Shown here in pieces: positions 10,850-21,840 of a stretch of 37,742 nucleotides of DNA. Positions within the stretch are counted from its first letter, which is position 1; the number at the start of each line of letters is the position of its first letter. The stretch is from Acanthaster planci. Lineage: Eukaryota > Echinodermata > Asteroidea > Valvatida > Acanthasteridae. The stretch lies in assembly GCF_001949145.1 (NCBI RefSeq), contig NW_019091391.1, positions 1,479,303 through 1,517,044 of the forward strand. Reading direction: 5' to 3'. The position numbers and the translations under genes were made by a program. The notes under the pieces are model-generated. The model saw nothing but the letters and a program-made list of their open reading frames with translations. It did not search any database and was not told where the DNA came from.

Positions 10850-13800
10850 GATATCGACTCCGCAGGACAACAGCACCGCAAGAAACCGTTGTAGGGCTCT
10901 GTAATGGGGCTGCCTTTCAAATAAACGTTCTGAAATGCCGATATCTGGAGCGGTTGCAAATATATGAAACTAAAACTGCAAAGCCAAACCATGGTGTTGA
11001 CCTTTCCTGCCAAAAAAAGAGGTCAGAGTCTCTAAATTCTGAAAAGATCTTGCCATTGCGCGATACGATCAAATACTCGGGTATCAAAGTTCCATCGAAA
11101 ATGAATAACGAAGCGGGACTCTATTATCATTTAACCGGGTCTAGAATACGCCTGAGAGGGCCATTGAAACACATTACGCGCTCGAACAGTTGGTTCCTAT
11201 GAAGGCGCTTCATCACAGAGACGCACTGGATGATTTGGTTAAACTCTGCACCACCATCAAGACTACGACAGATGAACGTGCTTTGCCAAACTATTCGTCC
11301 AGAATCTGGCAATTAGCGAGCAATAACACTGCAAAAGCTGGGGTGTTAAATTCTCCCCCCGCCCCCGGATTATCAGAGGACTACATCAACACATTTCACT
11401 GGTGTTAAAATTCGGTGTTATTGGGTGTTACTTTTAACACTCCCCAATGCATTGTAACATTTATAGGTGTGCAAAGTACCACCAGCATTGTCAAAGTAAC
11501 ACCCTATGGTTTGGTCATCTGGTACCACCAGAAAGTGTTGATTTTAACACCAGAACTTTTACAACAAAAGCCTACCTTAATTTACTGATCAGGGTTAGGA
11601 TTTCCAGTGTTTAAAAAGTATGAAAAGCACTAACCACAAACTAGGCGATAGACTTTCAAAATTCTTTACATTTTCTTTTTGAAATGCTTCACTCCTTTGA
11701 TTAAACTGCTCTCACCCGGGCAGGCTCCTAAATGAACTCTCTCAAATCATCTCAGATTTAAATACCCTTTTCTGAATGCGTGTGGTATTGCGTGCACAAG
11801 TTGTCTAGTTTATCTAGGTTTGGAGCCATCATATTTGAAAATGGAGTTTTCCTGAAGTAATTTTCAGAAACATTATGCACATGTACGTATGGATTAACCC
11901 ATTGTTTTTGCTGGTGGAATATTTTGCAGAAAGAACTCCTCGACCTTACAGAAACCCAGTGTTGATTGATACCCCACGGCTAACCGTGCGCAGTGATGCA
12001 TCTATTTACTGCGTTGTAAGCTGATTGTTAAAGCCATTTAGAATGTGATGCTCTATTATCATAATATGAAGAAAAGGAATTAGTTAATGTGTGGGAAACA
12101 TGCATGGAAAGCGGAAGTGAATACCTCATATTTTGCCCGTTGCTGAGGTAATGTTATAAACAAAAATCACTCAACCTTTACGTCAGCCCCCTGGAGGTTT
12201 CAATCTAGCAGTCAATGTTTCGAACCATGGTAACTGGAATAGCACACAGCATAGCACTCCAAAAGCATAGGCTGGATTATTGCATGTGGATATAATTAAG
12301 GAAGCTAATCAAACCGTGTGTGACATCAGTTGGCTACACACTGGACAACCGGGTTAGCTAGCCAAGACCAGCACCAAGGACTCGAAGAAGGAAAGGCACT
12401 TGACAAAAACGTAGGTGACAGTGAGATGGATAAGAAAAGAGGACCACGTTCTCTTTGTTCGTCTTTGTATCATGAATGAAATTCTTCATTGGTGCCAATC
12501 GCTTTTCAAAAGTCTGTGGGGGTGGACATGTGTGTATTGTTCTTTAATGTAATGTTACTTTAGATGCTTTCAGCAAGTTAGGCTTCCGCTCTCACTACGA
12601 TTGAGGAATCCAAAGACTGTTAGTTTCCCATAAAGGTATTCTGTACTACTGTAGTTTCAGCCGCGGTAACTTTATGCACAAGACAGTGTTTTTAGGACTT
12701 TGCTTTCCAAAGGTGTAGCGCATTGTACCCAGATCGGATAACGATTTCTAGAACCATTTCAGGAGAAAACCTGCAAAAAGTAATTCTGGATGACAAAAAC
12801 GAGGTTTGATTTCTTCAGCTCTGGGAACAATAAACTGAATTTATGTCCATGTCAATGTTAACGTCTTATGCCTGACGATGACGAATCACAAGGGTTTAAT
12901 GGGTCCCGGGCGGTATAAGGAGAGGGCACAATTTTCCTAGCAACTGTGCCTTCTTTGGTAGGAAATTCGCTTCGGTGGCTCACGAGCGATTACAAATATG
13001 ATGTGGTTTTTGCACAGACATGCATGCTTATTTGAGGATTCAAAGTCGCAAAGTAACTAGGGGGTTTTGTTTAATGCATTGTCGATTGTGCGGTTATTAA
13101 TTACAGTTAAGTTTTTGCATATCCTTGACATGATTTAGTTTTACGGGTAATTTCCTTGTTTGGGTGTTGTTGTTTTTTTTGGGGGGGGTTTCTTGTTTTG
13201 TGACTAAGACGTTGTGCCGCAAGTTTGCTTGCAAGCAGTTTGAATTTGACGACCAGACGTGATTCCGATTCCGTTTTGCTAATAGATACGACAGCACATA
13301 TTTTGGCTTTATGTCACCGAGTGCTCTATTTTGACAGGCCGGCATATTGCACCCATATCATTCACGTGCATTTGTTCAGTATGCCAGTCCTCCATACGCA
13401 AGCGCTTGGAAAGAAGTATTTCAATTCAATATGCCATTTTTTGCAAGGATGCAGCTACACATTTACTTGTTCGTAAGTCCAAGATATTTGTGAATTAAAT
13501 GGCGAGAAATTGAATGTAAGTTGATATCTGTTTCAAATAATTATGGTCTATTCCTTTTTATTTAAAAGGCCTACATTGTGTCGCAGCACATTGCTCTACT
13601 AGGCCTAATCGAAAGGTTTCCTAAAAATAGCCTCTGTAAGTCAGAAAGGGAAAAAGACTAATATTAAATTAAAATAATGTAAGTTCATATCTCTGCAATT
13701 TGTGACAATAGTTAAACCTTGCTATCGCTGCTAGAACAAGAAATTTTCATTTTAAAAAAATAAAATCACTGAGTGTCGCCTTTTCTCTCTAGTTTTGTTT

Positions 13801-13882
13801 TCACTTGTTTGTTTTTCCTGATTTCATTGTATCTCTTATTTTTTCTTGGTGCTCTAATTCGACAGAAATATTTTGAAGGTCT
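10850..13882. other. Intergenic between GST-C and GST-D, repeat-bearing
   Basis: Three kilobases with no exon I can support on either strand. It holds the GST-C 5' flank, an inverted-repeat element at 11399-11553 and otherwise unremarkable AT-rich DNA. A plus-strand open frame at 13225-13476 has no GC-rich third-position bias and no recognisable domain. Confidence 0.5.
11399..11553. mobile_element. Short inverted-repeat element with GGTGTTAAAA ends
   Basis: Begins CTGGTGTTAAAAT and ends ATTTTAACACCAG, a perfect 13-bp terminal inverted repeat around 129 bp. Internal GGTGTTA / TAACACC motifs occur several times (for example 11423, 11434, 11497). The size and structure are those of a MITE or foldback element. 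A related cluster of TAACAC motifs is near 16177-16222. No coding capacity; target duplication not clear. Confidence 0.6.
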
Positions 13883-13888
13883 TTTATT
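13883..13888 (-). terminator. Candidate poly(A) signal of GST-D (AATAAA)
   Basis: The minus strand reads AATAAA 17-22 nt after the GST-D stop codon. It is a canonical hexamer placed to give a very short 3' UTR. Assigned by motif and position. Confidence 0.55.
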
Positions 13889-13904
13889 TTTATCGTCACG
13901 TCTC

Positions 13905-16900
13905 TTATATATCAGTCTTGGCCCTCTTAGCCAAGTAAGGCGCGAGCTTGTCGTGAGCCGAGATGCGAGCCTTCAGAGCCGTCAACTTGGGGTATTTCTC
14001 AAGGCCCAGCAGTGAGGTAGTCTCCAGTGATTCAATGGAAGTGTGGAAGTTCAAGTCTGCCATAGAAATCTGGAGGAAAAAGTTGCATTCACCATTAATG
14101 TTGCGTTATTGTGGAAATCAATTAAGGCCTTGGCTACTGAGGTACCGAAATTAGTAAAAAAAAAAAAAAGAGCGGTTACAAAAAGCCAGCTTAGTCGGGG
14201 TGATCATTTTGCTGGTATTGAATCGACCGTAACGCGTGCATTTCAGAGTAGTTCTAAACTAGCGAAGTTCAGTTCCAACCAAAGGATCCTCAGGAGGAGG
14301 TGTTGTTCCGCTGCACATCACGCTGCGGCATACCCCGTCAAACTGAAGGGTTTGCCGTGTCGCATACACTTATTTGCCCTACCAAACTGGCGCTAAACGC
14401 AGTGCTTCTACCGTGCGGAACGACAGTAGCACGTCGTAAAGCGTACGCCTTACCCAGAAAGACGTGCCCTTATAAGTCTTTTAAATTTCCCAAAAGTTGA
14501 ATCATATGTCACCTTTGCTTGAAGCTGTTCGTCTTACACGTTTGTCTGATTTGAAAGATTTGGATTGTTCCTTTCAGCTCATTAACAATGGGTGCTTTTT
14601 AATTGTCTAATGAGCCCCGAGCTGGACCAAAAGAGGGCGCAACTTGCCTAACAACGGAGGTTCCTCTTGCGGGAACTGCACTTCCGTGCATGGGTTACAA
14701 ACGACTATGAACTGCACGCGTTAAGGTCGCATCACAACCGACAAAATGACCCCCCCCCCCACGCACACACACCCACACACACCAACACGGTTCTTTTCAA
14801 TCCATGAGGGGGTGTTTCTACTCAAGGCAAATTAGGCAGGAGAAGTAAATGAATGTCTCTGGCAGCTCAAACTAAAAATATCCTCTTAGAGGAAGTTTCT
14901 TACAATTATTTAACTTTACAAGCTATAAAGAGAGTGGGCGATCAAAAAAAGTCTCTTCATTGTTTTATGAAAGATTGTTTTACCTTCTTTCCGACGAAGA
15001 ATCCATCGCCTTCGTTGTTCTTGCAGAGCTGGTCTTCCAGAAATCTCAAGAAAACGGGGGCTTTCTCTTCAAAGTGTTTCTTCATCTCGGCATCCTAAAC
15101 AAACGGACCGAAGTTTGGGCGGGGTCAGCTTAAAAAGAAACGAGTTTAATAAAACTGGGGAAAAAAGCTGACTTTTTTCGGACCATCTAAAAGTGGGGGG
15201 GGTCTCCCTCCAAGCTCACAACTGTCCCATGGATTTGTGGCTCTGATGGCGCCCCATACGTTTTTGCAAACATGGTATTTCCAATTTAAACGTGGTTTAA
15301 TTCCAGAGGGCTTAGCACAAACATTTATTGGAGGAAAATATCAGGAGTCCATCCCCTTAGCTCTTTGGGGTTTAATATGAACGTAGAAACAGGATATGAA
15401 ATAGGGCAAAAGTCCTAACAAGCAAAGTATGGCATATCATTCTCAGTATCAGTGGCGTATATTTGGGTTTGCTGGTGGGAATGGGTAAATGTTGGGGGAA
15501 AAACTTGCCCTGCCATTAGAATTTGAAAATGGGGAAAGGTGTTGACACCATATGACACTATATAGGGGCGATGTCCGCGATACAAACTTGTATTACCTTC
15601 TTGCAGAATCAGTTCGTATATAAGAACGACTTATTGCTTTTTGTTCTCCCCTTTCGAGCACTTCTAAAGACATATTGGTTGTTTGGAAGTCCAACAAATT
15701 CTTCATAATTCACCTAAAGTTTTTTCTCACTACGAAAAAAGTGGGGAATGATTCAAAAGCCCGTCACTCTGTTCAAATAGTGGGGTGTATATACCCAACA
15801 TTCCCCGAAATTTATGCCCATGCTCAATACATTAATTCTATTCCGTAAGCCACTTTTATGAAATTCAGTCTTGCTACCTTTTTGGATTTGTCGTCACTGG
15901 AGATGATAATCCGAACGTAAGGAAGCCAAATATCTTCCACGGCCCCACTTATCTCGTCAATCTTGGCTGATTCCCAGCTATTGGCACCGTAGAACCCTGT
16001 CGAGAAAAAAAAAATTAAAAGACAATTAGCCAGTTCGGTATTCCAACAGCGCACACCCAGCACGAGGCCATTCGGGAACAATAACGCGTGCGCGTGACTG
16101 TCCTATCAGCGCAGCCCACTAACGCGCGCGCTTCGTTCCCGAAGGGCCTTGGCTTTTTGAAATTCTAGGCTGGCTTATAACACCCATGGTATTAAATTAA
16201 CACTAATATAACACACCAATTTTTCAAGTGTACTCCTTCACCCTCTTCGGTAGCTGATCAAGAGGGGGCGCATCTGGCTCAAAACCCCACCCACAGTGGT
16301 TATAAGTGTACTGGGGGGGGCCGTTTTCCTGCCTCTGTTCCAAGTAAGTGTTTCAATAACTTTGAAGACCACAATTCAGCAAGATGAAAAGAAAAACTCT
16401 ACCCCGCTGGTGTATTCGTGTTTCACCCGGTTTTTTTCGGCGCCTCTACCCCTCCTAAATGTTGGGCGCCTCCATTTTTGTGAATCCAATATGTTGTTGT
16501 TCAAAGAACATTCTCAACCTTTAATGACCTTGTTAAAAACCCATTGCTTAAATTCCAATCATTTTTATGTGTCCGGTTAATACATCAATCTCTGGTGCTT
16601 TCTTCGAGCAACCTACCAAATTCTCTAGCCAGGTAGGAGGCAATCGCTTTACTTTGGATGAGTTGTTTACCGTCAATCTCCAGGACGGGAAGGGCACCTA
16701 ATGGGACCTCTGATGTGGGCAAAAATATGAGAGTAAATCAAGCGTGATATCAATACTCAAATGGTTCTTACGTAATAGCCCACCAATGGGAGACTTTGAG
16801 ACGCTTGGTGGCGACAAACATACCTGTCCTTTGTACCAGTTCTGAGCATGCGGGCGTTGTTTTGAGCATGCGTGCATAGTTCTGAGCACGTGCGATACCT

Positions 16901-17801
16901 TGGAAAAGGACTGGTATGTCTGATGCCACCAGCGCCTCAAGGTCCCAATTTACATAATGTAAAACAAATCCATTTTCTTTGCAAATGTTGCCTCCCTTTG
17001 AGCAAATGGCCGGTTTTGAGCGAGGCCGGACCAAGCCGTGTTTCCGTGTGCATGAACCACTCCCTACGTTAAAAGTGTTTCGCACTATTGTCATCGGAAA
17101 CGTTCACTTCACGTGTGAACACGTTTTCTTGACTTTTCTAACCTCGGTGCTTTAATGAAGCAAACACGCAAGGAAAAGTTATTAAATGCAGGGCCAGATT
17201 ATATCAAGTAATCTCATTGCCTACGAGGCCTATAGTGGGCATAGTGCCTAGGGCCAAGGGGGGAGGCTGAGAAATAACAGTTAACACGAATATTTAGGTA
17301 GTCACAAATGCCTCAGCTTGTCTTCGAGTTTTTGAATTTCGGAAAGCTCCAAACTATAATCCTAGTTCATAGCTTGCTATAATATCCAGAGAGCAGGTAG
17401 CCTTTATAAACACATTGACAAACACTGCAAGATTAATGCCGAGGAAGGGATTCAGGCCTTTAGAACACCGGTGGTGCGGGCACAGGGCCTAAAGAAAACT
17501 GGTGTCTAAGGCCTACAGAACACTGGTGCCCTGGCACATTACTCTGGCAATGGTCCATGCCTTGCTCCCAATTTTGTTGAAGCCAACATGACAACGTGGA
17601 GACTACTTTCACCCAAAAGTAATGTCTCATGCGGAATTTCAACCTATAACGACATCAGCGACACTTAGTCTTTTTCGTCTCAGGCCACTGTTCTTCCGTG
17701 ATTCGTACGTCCTCAAACTTCTGCCCTGCCACAGCAAAGAGCATCCGGATAGTTTCGGCCCTTCCGCGAACATCAAAGTACGTGAGCTTGTAAGAAGGCA
17801 T
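13905..17801 (-). CDS. GST-D: canonical sigma-class GST / HPGDS-like, aberrant first donor
   Basis: Five exons: 17669-17801, 16617-16709, 15878-15996, 14984-15094, 13905-14069 (133, 93, 119, 111, 165 nt), 206 residues. The N-terminus [20 protein letters not shown] is very close to vertebrate and insect sigma GSTs, with catalytic Tyr8, Arg14, Trp39 and Lys43. Exon 2 gives [13 protein letters not shown] and Gln63-Ser64. Exons 3-5 give [28 protein letters not shown], the N-capping box S-M-A-D and [20 protein letters not shown]. The exon 1 boundary was set by the 133-nt length and phase 1 shared with GST-A/B/C. There the intron starts CTAAGT, not GTAAGT, so the invariant donor G is missing. All other borders are AG/GT. 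It is the most diverged member and the likely ancestral type of the cluster (inference). A glutathione-dependent enzyme is secure; prostaglandin synthesis is not shown. Confidence 0.88.
14183..14255. repeat. Dispersed repeat, short copy, in GST-D intron 4
   Basis: Shares TCATTTTG, GGTAT, ATCGACCGTAACGCGTG and ATTTCA in order with the block at 10308-10412, at the same spacing. It lies in the intron between GST-D exons 4 and 5. Boundaries are approximate. Confidence 0.5.
16064..16150. repeat. Small inverted repeat in GST-D intron 2
   Basis: Left arm GAGGCCATTCGGGAACAA and right arm TTCGTTCCCGAAGGGCCTT are nearly reverse complementary. They surround a centre rich in CGCG. Could be a foldback MITE of under 100 bp. 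Non-coding. Confidence 0.5.
17454..17538. repeat. Short imperfect tandem repeat
   Basis: AGGCCTTTAGAACACCGGTG recurs 55 bp later as AGGCCTACAGAACACTGGTG, with a partial third motif between them (AAAGAAAACTGGTG). Lies in GST-D intron 1 and is non-coding. Confidence 0.4.
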
Positions 17802-19104
17802 CTTCGAGGTTTGTTGATACGCGGAGGAATGGGTTTGCGGGGCGCCTGGCAGAGGCAATCAAGCAAGTGCTTTCAGGAGAAATTGGTGGCCCTTATGTAA
17901 CAGGTTGGCCCTAGGGGAAAAGGCACTTCTAATTGCTGATAACGGATATCCCCTGTATTCTGTGACGCCTTGTTTACACTTCGTCTTAGCGTGTTGATCT
18001 TTAACCCTCAAAGGTTATTTTGGCTGATCTCACAGCCGGGAGAGGGGTGTTCCGCTCCCTACGAAGAACTTAGTTGTGCCAATGGCATGCACGACACCGC
18101 CTATCATTACAAATGTGACTTGACTTCAATTAGAAAAATCATTTTGTTGTGTTGGTCACATGAGCGAGGCTACGCAAGTGCCAACCGGCGTACTTTGAGC
18201 ACCACAGTGGAGAAAAGTAGATCTAACCATTTTTTGACTGACCTTTGTCTGAAAAATGGGCGATGCGAAACAACAGTACGTTCCAGTTTCGCAAAAGTGA
18301 TGTCAAAATGACTGTAAAGATTTACTCTAAAAATCTCTTTAAAGGCTCAACTCCTGAAAAAACCTGCGGCGATATCGGGAAAAAACGTCGGGAGGGAGGG
18401 CTGGACCTCGCCCACGATTCCTTTAGGGTTAAGCTGGACTACAAAGATTGGGCATGAAGAAGCAAGGAATTTGTTACGTTCCACAAATCAGGGGCATTAA
18501 AAGACTGCTACATAATTAAACCGCGCAATTATACAGAAAGTAAGTCTAAACGAATTAGCCACTGTTGTCCATGCATTATAGTCTCTGGTCTTGTACTGAT
18601 TTAGACTATTTCCGAGGGGGCATTAACAAGTTTGGTCTTACTTGCGACATTCAAAAATACACCCATTTCATATTAAGACCAAGCAAACATTTATGCTTCA
18701 ATTTTAGACTTTTATCGACAAGTCCGATTCAGTACATGGTCATTAAACAGATTCTGACATAATCCTTCGTACTTTGACCTGCATATCTGATGCGTTGCTT
18801 TAAATCCTACGTCCATATCAAAGTTGCAAGTAGTAGTAGGCTTAGTTTCCAAAAGCCCAGCTCAGAAAATGTGGAACACTATGCACTGATTGCCAAAACG
18901 AAAAAAAATATAGACCTTATTCAAGACAGCACCAATCATGATCCCTTAATCGCAAAGTTTAGATTTGAGTGGTGCCAGACGATTTTATGATAGCATGTGT
19001 TCTGAGGCTCCCTTTAATCCAGGCTCGCTTAATGCACTGACGTGCGTTGAATTGCAAATTTGAAATTATCCATCAGAGTACCTGCACTAATTTGTTGTGA
19101 CATA

Positions 19105-19270
19105 CAGGCGATTCACAATAGTGCGCCTCCAAGAATTTACAACGCGTTGACCAATCACAATGCGCAAAATCTGTCGACCCTTTCCAAACGCGCATTGAGT
19201 GCACAGATTTTTCGCATTGCGATTGGCCAGTGCGTTGCAAACTCTCGACGCACTTTTTTGAAACCACCGT
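19105..19270. mobile_element. Palindromic MITE copy 2
   Basis: Starts CAGGCGATTCACAATAGTGC after TA (19103-19104). It contains GCGCCTCCAAGAATTTACAA, TTGACCAATCACAATGCGCA and CTGTCGACCCTTTCC, then an inverted right half ending near GAAACCACCG. The right flank is TG where TA is expected, so the target duplication has decayed or the end is imprecise. Same family as 5985-6166 and 23457-23625. Confidence 0.75.
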
Positions 19271-19400
19271 GGTAAAGTGACTTGCCTCGGGCAGTAAACA
19301 GGTGGATTTGAACCAGTGACCATCTGTTCGTGAGTCAGAAACCCTTTGCTCATGAGCCATTACATGCACACCAATACTCGGCCAAAACGCTCTGGACGGC
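19268..19400 (-). mobile_element. tRNA-derived SINE fragment
   Basis: On the minus strand an A-box-like TGGCTCATGAG (19343-19359 region) is followed about 30 nt later by a good B box GGTTCAAATCC (19305-19315), the internal RNA polymerase III promoter layout of tRNA-derived SINEs. The sequence then continues through GAGGCAAGTCACTTTACC, a phrase typical of SINE bodies. It does not fold into a complete tRNA. It directly abuts the MITE copy 2 right end. Confidence 0.55.
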
Positions 19401-19928
19401 GCTGGTTTTATCATTGTCAACTTTAACTGTACAGCCAGTGGTCATACACTTTCCAAGTGACCTGTTTATGAAATATGGAGTTTTGAACTAAGTGAAATGT
19501 TCTTAACTTGTATTGCCTTTAAAAAATCCGCCTCTAATTCACACCATTCCAATATTTATATACTTGTGCGTTTTAAAGGGCTTTATCCCCCCCCGGTTGT
19601 TGAGACAAGGGATTGAGGAAAATTATGTAAATCGTTGGTACAATGAACCTGCTTGATAATCCCCCATTCCTATTCAACCTTAGCAGATGGTGCAAACAGG
19701 CGTAGTGCCAACAAGCCCGACCCCAAAACACTTGAGTTGAATCATAGAGAGTTAAGCCTGAGCTTTCTAGGTGTACTTTTGGCTAGGTGGACAGGCGGAA
19801 ACGATGATGGAACAGTACATGTCATACACTGTTTACAATCGTATTGGTGCACTATCTTTACTCATTTTTATTAATTACCCATTCCTTTTTTAAAGAGCGG
19901 GGGGGAGACGCTTAAATATGGTTAGAGA

Positions 19929-20640
19929 TCCATCTGAACGCGGGAAGAGACACCGTAACGTGTGGATGAACTGTTTGTATAAATTACGATGCAGTAGGAC
20001 AAAAACTCGTGACTTCTTAGTCTTATAGAAAATATTGGTATGAAACGTTTACCAATGGATAGAGGAACATGTGCCTTTTCAGATGCCACCACGATTTCCC
20101 GATTTGGACAAGTTTCAGACCTTATGTGGTCTAATATATTATACGAAGTCATCTTTACGCGGGAAGAGGCCCAGTAACTTCTGGGAAAAGCGAGAATTGC
20201 ACAAAATATGAGGCAGGAGGACAAGAACTTTTGCCTTCTTTTGCCATTATTACAGGCTTATATGAAACTTACATCATTGGATTCACGAGTTTGTGTCAGA
20301 TGCCACTACGATCGCCCGATTTGGACAGATTTCNAGAGCCACCTGTGCATAGAGAAACATATCCCCTTTCACCAGGATGGGCTCATTTGGACAATTTTCA
20401 GATTTTCCTCAGCTGAGATATGCAGAGTCAACATGACTCCCAAACATTCCACCAACGTGTATACAATGGGGAAAACGCAAAAATAGGAAGCACGACGGAC
20501 TCAAACTCTTGCCTTCATTCGCGGATTATTCTCAAACCTGTCAAAATTGAGGAAACGGGTATACAGTTTCTGAGTTCTGAGAGGCCTACGGAGTTATCAT
20601 TCCAAATTTCTGTACTATTAACAAGAAAAGAAAATAAACA
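19929..20640. repeat. Degenerate tandem array, unit about 220 bp
   Basis: Matching blocks recur in order: ACGCGGGAAGAG near 19936 and 20157; CAGATGCCACCACGAT near 20079 and CAGATGCCACTACGAT near 20298, each followed by CCCGATTTGGACA. A weaker third block has CATTTGGACAATTTTCAG near 20388 and CAAACTCTTGCCTTC near 20500. The units are clearly diverged. Open frames through it are not consistent between units, so it is not a coding repeat. Confidence 0.6.
20334..20334. other. Single ambiguous base
   Basis: One N within the tandem array; an assembly or base-call uncertainty. Confidence 0.99.
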
Positions 20641-21246
20641 CACTAACAATCATGTTACGTAAATTCCTCACTTAGGAAAGAGTTCCATATACGGACAAAA
20701 CTAATCTCCCTTACATTTTATAACAGCCATCAAAGAGTGATAACATGCCCTGAAAAGTGAACTTTAACTGAAAAACCCCGAATCATTCACTTAGAAAACA
20801 CCTTTTTTCAGACGTCTCATAGGTTTGTGCACAAGTGTTGTCCATAATATTATACGGAACTCTTTCCCCTCGTTATAAGAATGAGAAATGAGACTCCTGA
20901 TCTGGAGGACCTCACGCTTCAGCCTCGAAGTCCCTCTTCGGTGACAGAATATACAGGAGCCATTCTTGATATGTAAACAAAATAAACCCCGTGAAGTGGG
21001 GGGGGGGAGCTAGTGTTAAAGGGGTGGGGGATTTCATCAACTAGCCTTGGAGCGGGACCAGGGTGAATATCATGATCTTGACGCCATGGGAGCAAATATC
21101 GTCTGGCGAGCTGGTATAAACCACAGAAATTTGAAAAGCAAGAAATCCTCTGGACCTAGAGCATCACAATTTCAGCTTGGGGACATCGAGGCAGTGCTTT
21201 GCTATTGGCGTTATTCCCAAGTCGGTCATATTGAACTGAATTAAAG

Positions 21247-21326
21247 CGATGTTCACTTGCGCGTTTGAAAAGGGTCGACAGATTTTGCGTATCGTGATTG
21301 GCTATTGTGAATCGCCCGAATTTCGG
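21247..21326. mobile_element. MITE copy 4, truncated
   Basis: On the minus strand it reads CGGGCGATTCACAATAG, then jumps to CCAATCACGATACGCAAAAT and CTGTCGACCCTTTTC, skipping about 30 bp (GTGCGCCTCC...) present in copy 2. Only one half of the palindrome remains. Confidence 0.6.
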
Positions 21327-21747
21327 CAGGGGCTCCTGGATTCTAAATTGACACCAAAAATGAATATACGGCGCTTGAATATTTGTGGTCATGTCAGGAG
21401 AGTAGTTGCTACATTGCAAGAGCACGGTGGCTCTTGCTAAAGTGTTCTTGATTGTAATTTTGTTTCCACTGAGACTGTCGACGGGGACCACCATCGAACA
21501 GTCGGGAGTCGTACATGTACCGTTTCAGAGTTACAAAACCTAGTCGATTGTTATCCCAACATAGATGAATTTACAAATACAAGTTGTTTCGTCACTGCAC
21601 AACAGTCTTATTTATAATATGCCAGTGAAACAAGGATTTGATTAACGTTAATTGGAATGCTTTGTCTTGAGGGCGCTGCAAAAGGTTGTATAAGGTAAAA
21701 AAAATGCTGCAGCAGTTAGAGTTTCACCCTGAATAAATCGATCACCT

Positions 21748-21753
21748 TTTATT
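21748..21753 (-). terminator. Candidate poly(A) signal (AATAAA) after possible exon
   Basis: Minus strand AATAAA 14 nt beyond the stop codon of the possible terminal exon at 21767-21840. It supports that exon only weakly. Confidence 0.25.
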
Positions 21754-21766
21754 TAAAAAGACGGTG

Positions 21767-21840
21767 TTAAGTCTTAATCGATTCTCTCCCGTCTGGATGG
21801 TACAGCTTGACTTCAGTTTTGTCCTTTGCATCGAACCAAG
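21767..21840 (-). CDS. Possible terminal exon of unrecognised gene
   Basis: After the acceptor TTTAAG the minus strand reads, from phase 1, WFDAKDKTEVKLYHPDGRES followed by IKT and a TAA stop. The 74-nt piece is hydrophilic and protein-like, with a poly(A) hexamer just past the stop. I do not recognise it. No matching upstream exon was found in the 900 bp to its right, and the acceptor lacks a clear pyrimidine tract. It could equally be a relic inside a repeat. It is listed because composition and layout fit a last exon better than the surrounding DNA does. Confidence 0.25.

Larger units (their letters stand above)
17802..21747. other. Intergenic upstream of GST-D, repeat-rich
   Basis: Presumed to hold the GST-D promoter at its left end. 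I found no exon with splice borders and coding bias. The region contains MITE copy 2 with an abutting SINE (19105-19400), a degenerate tandem array (19929-20640), a truncated MITE copy 4 (21247-21326), a ten-base G run at 20998-21007 and one ambiguous base at 20334. Confidence 0.5.

Noticed and set aside
19300-19370. Functional tRNA gene on the minus strand
   Set aside because: A and B boxes are present but no acceptor stem or cloverleaf can be formed, so a SINE is the better reading.
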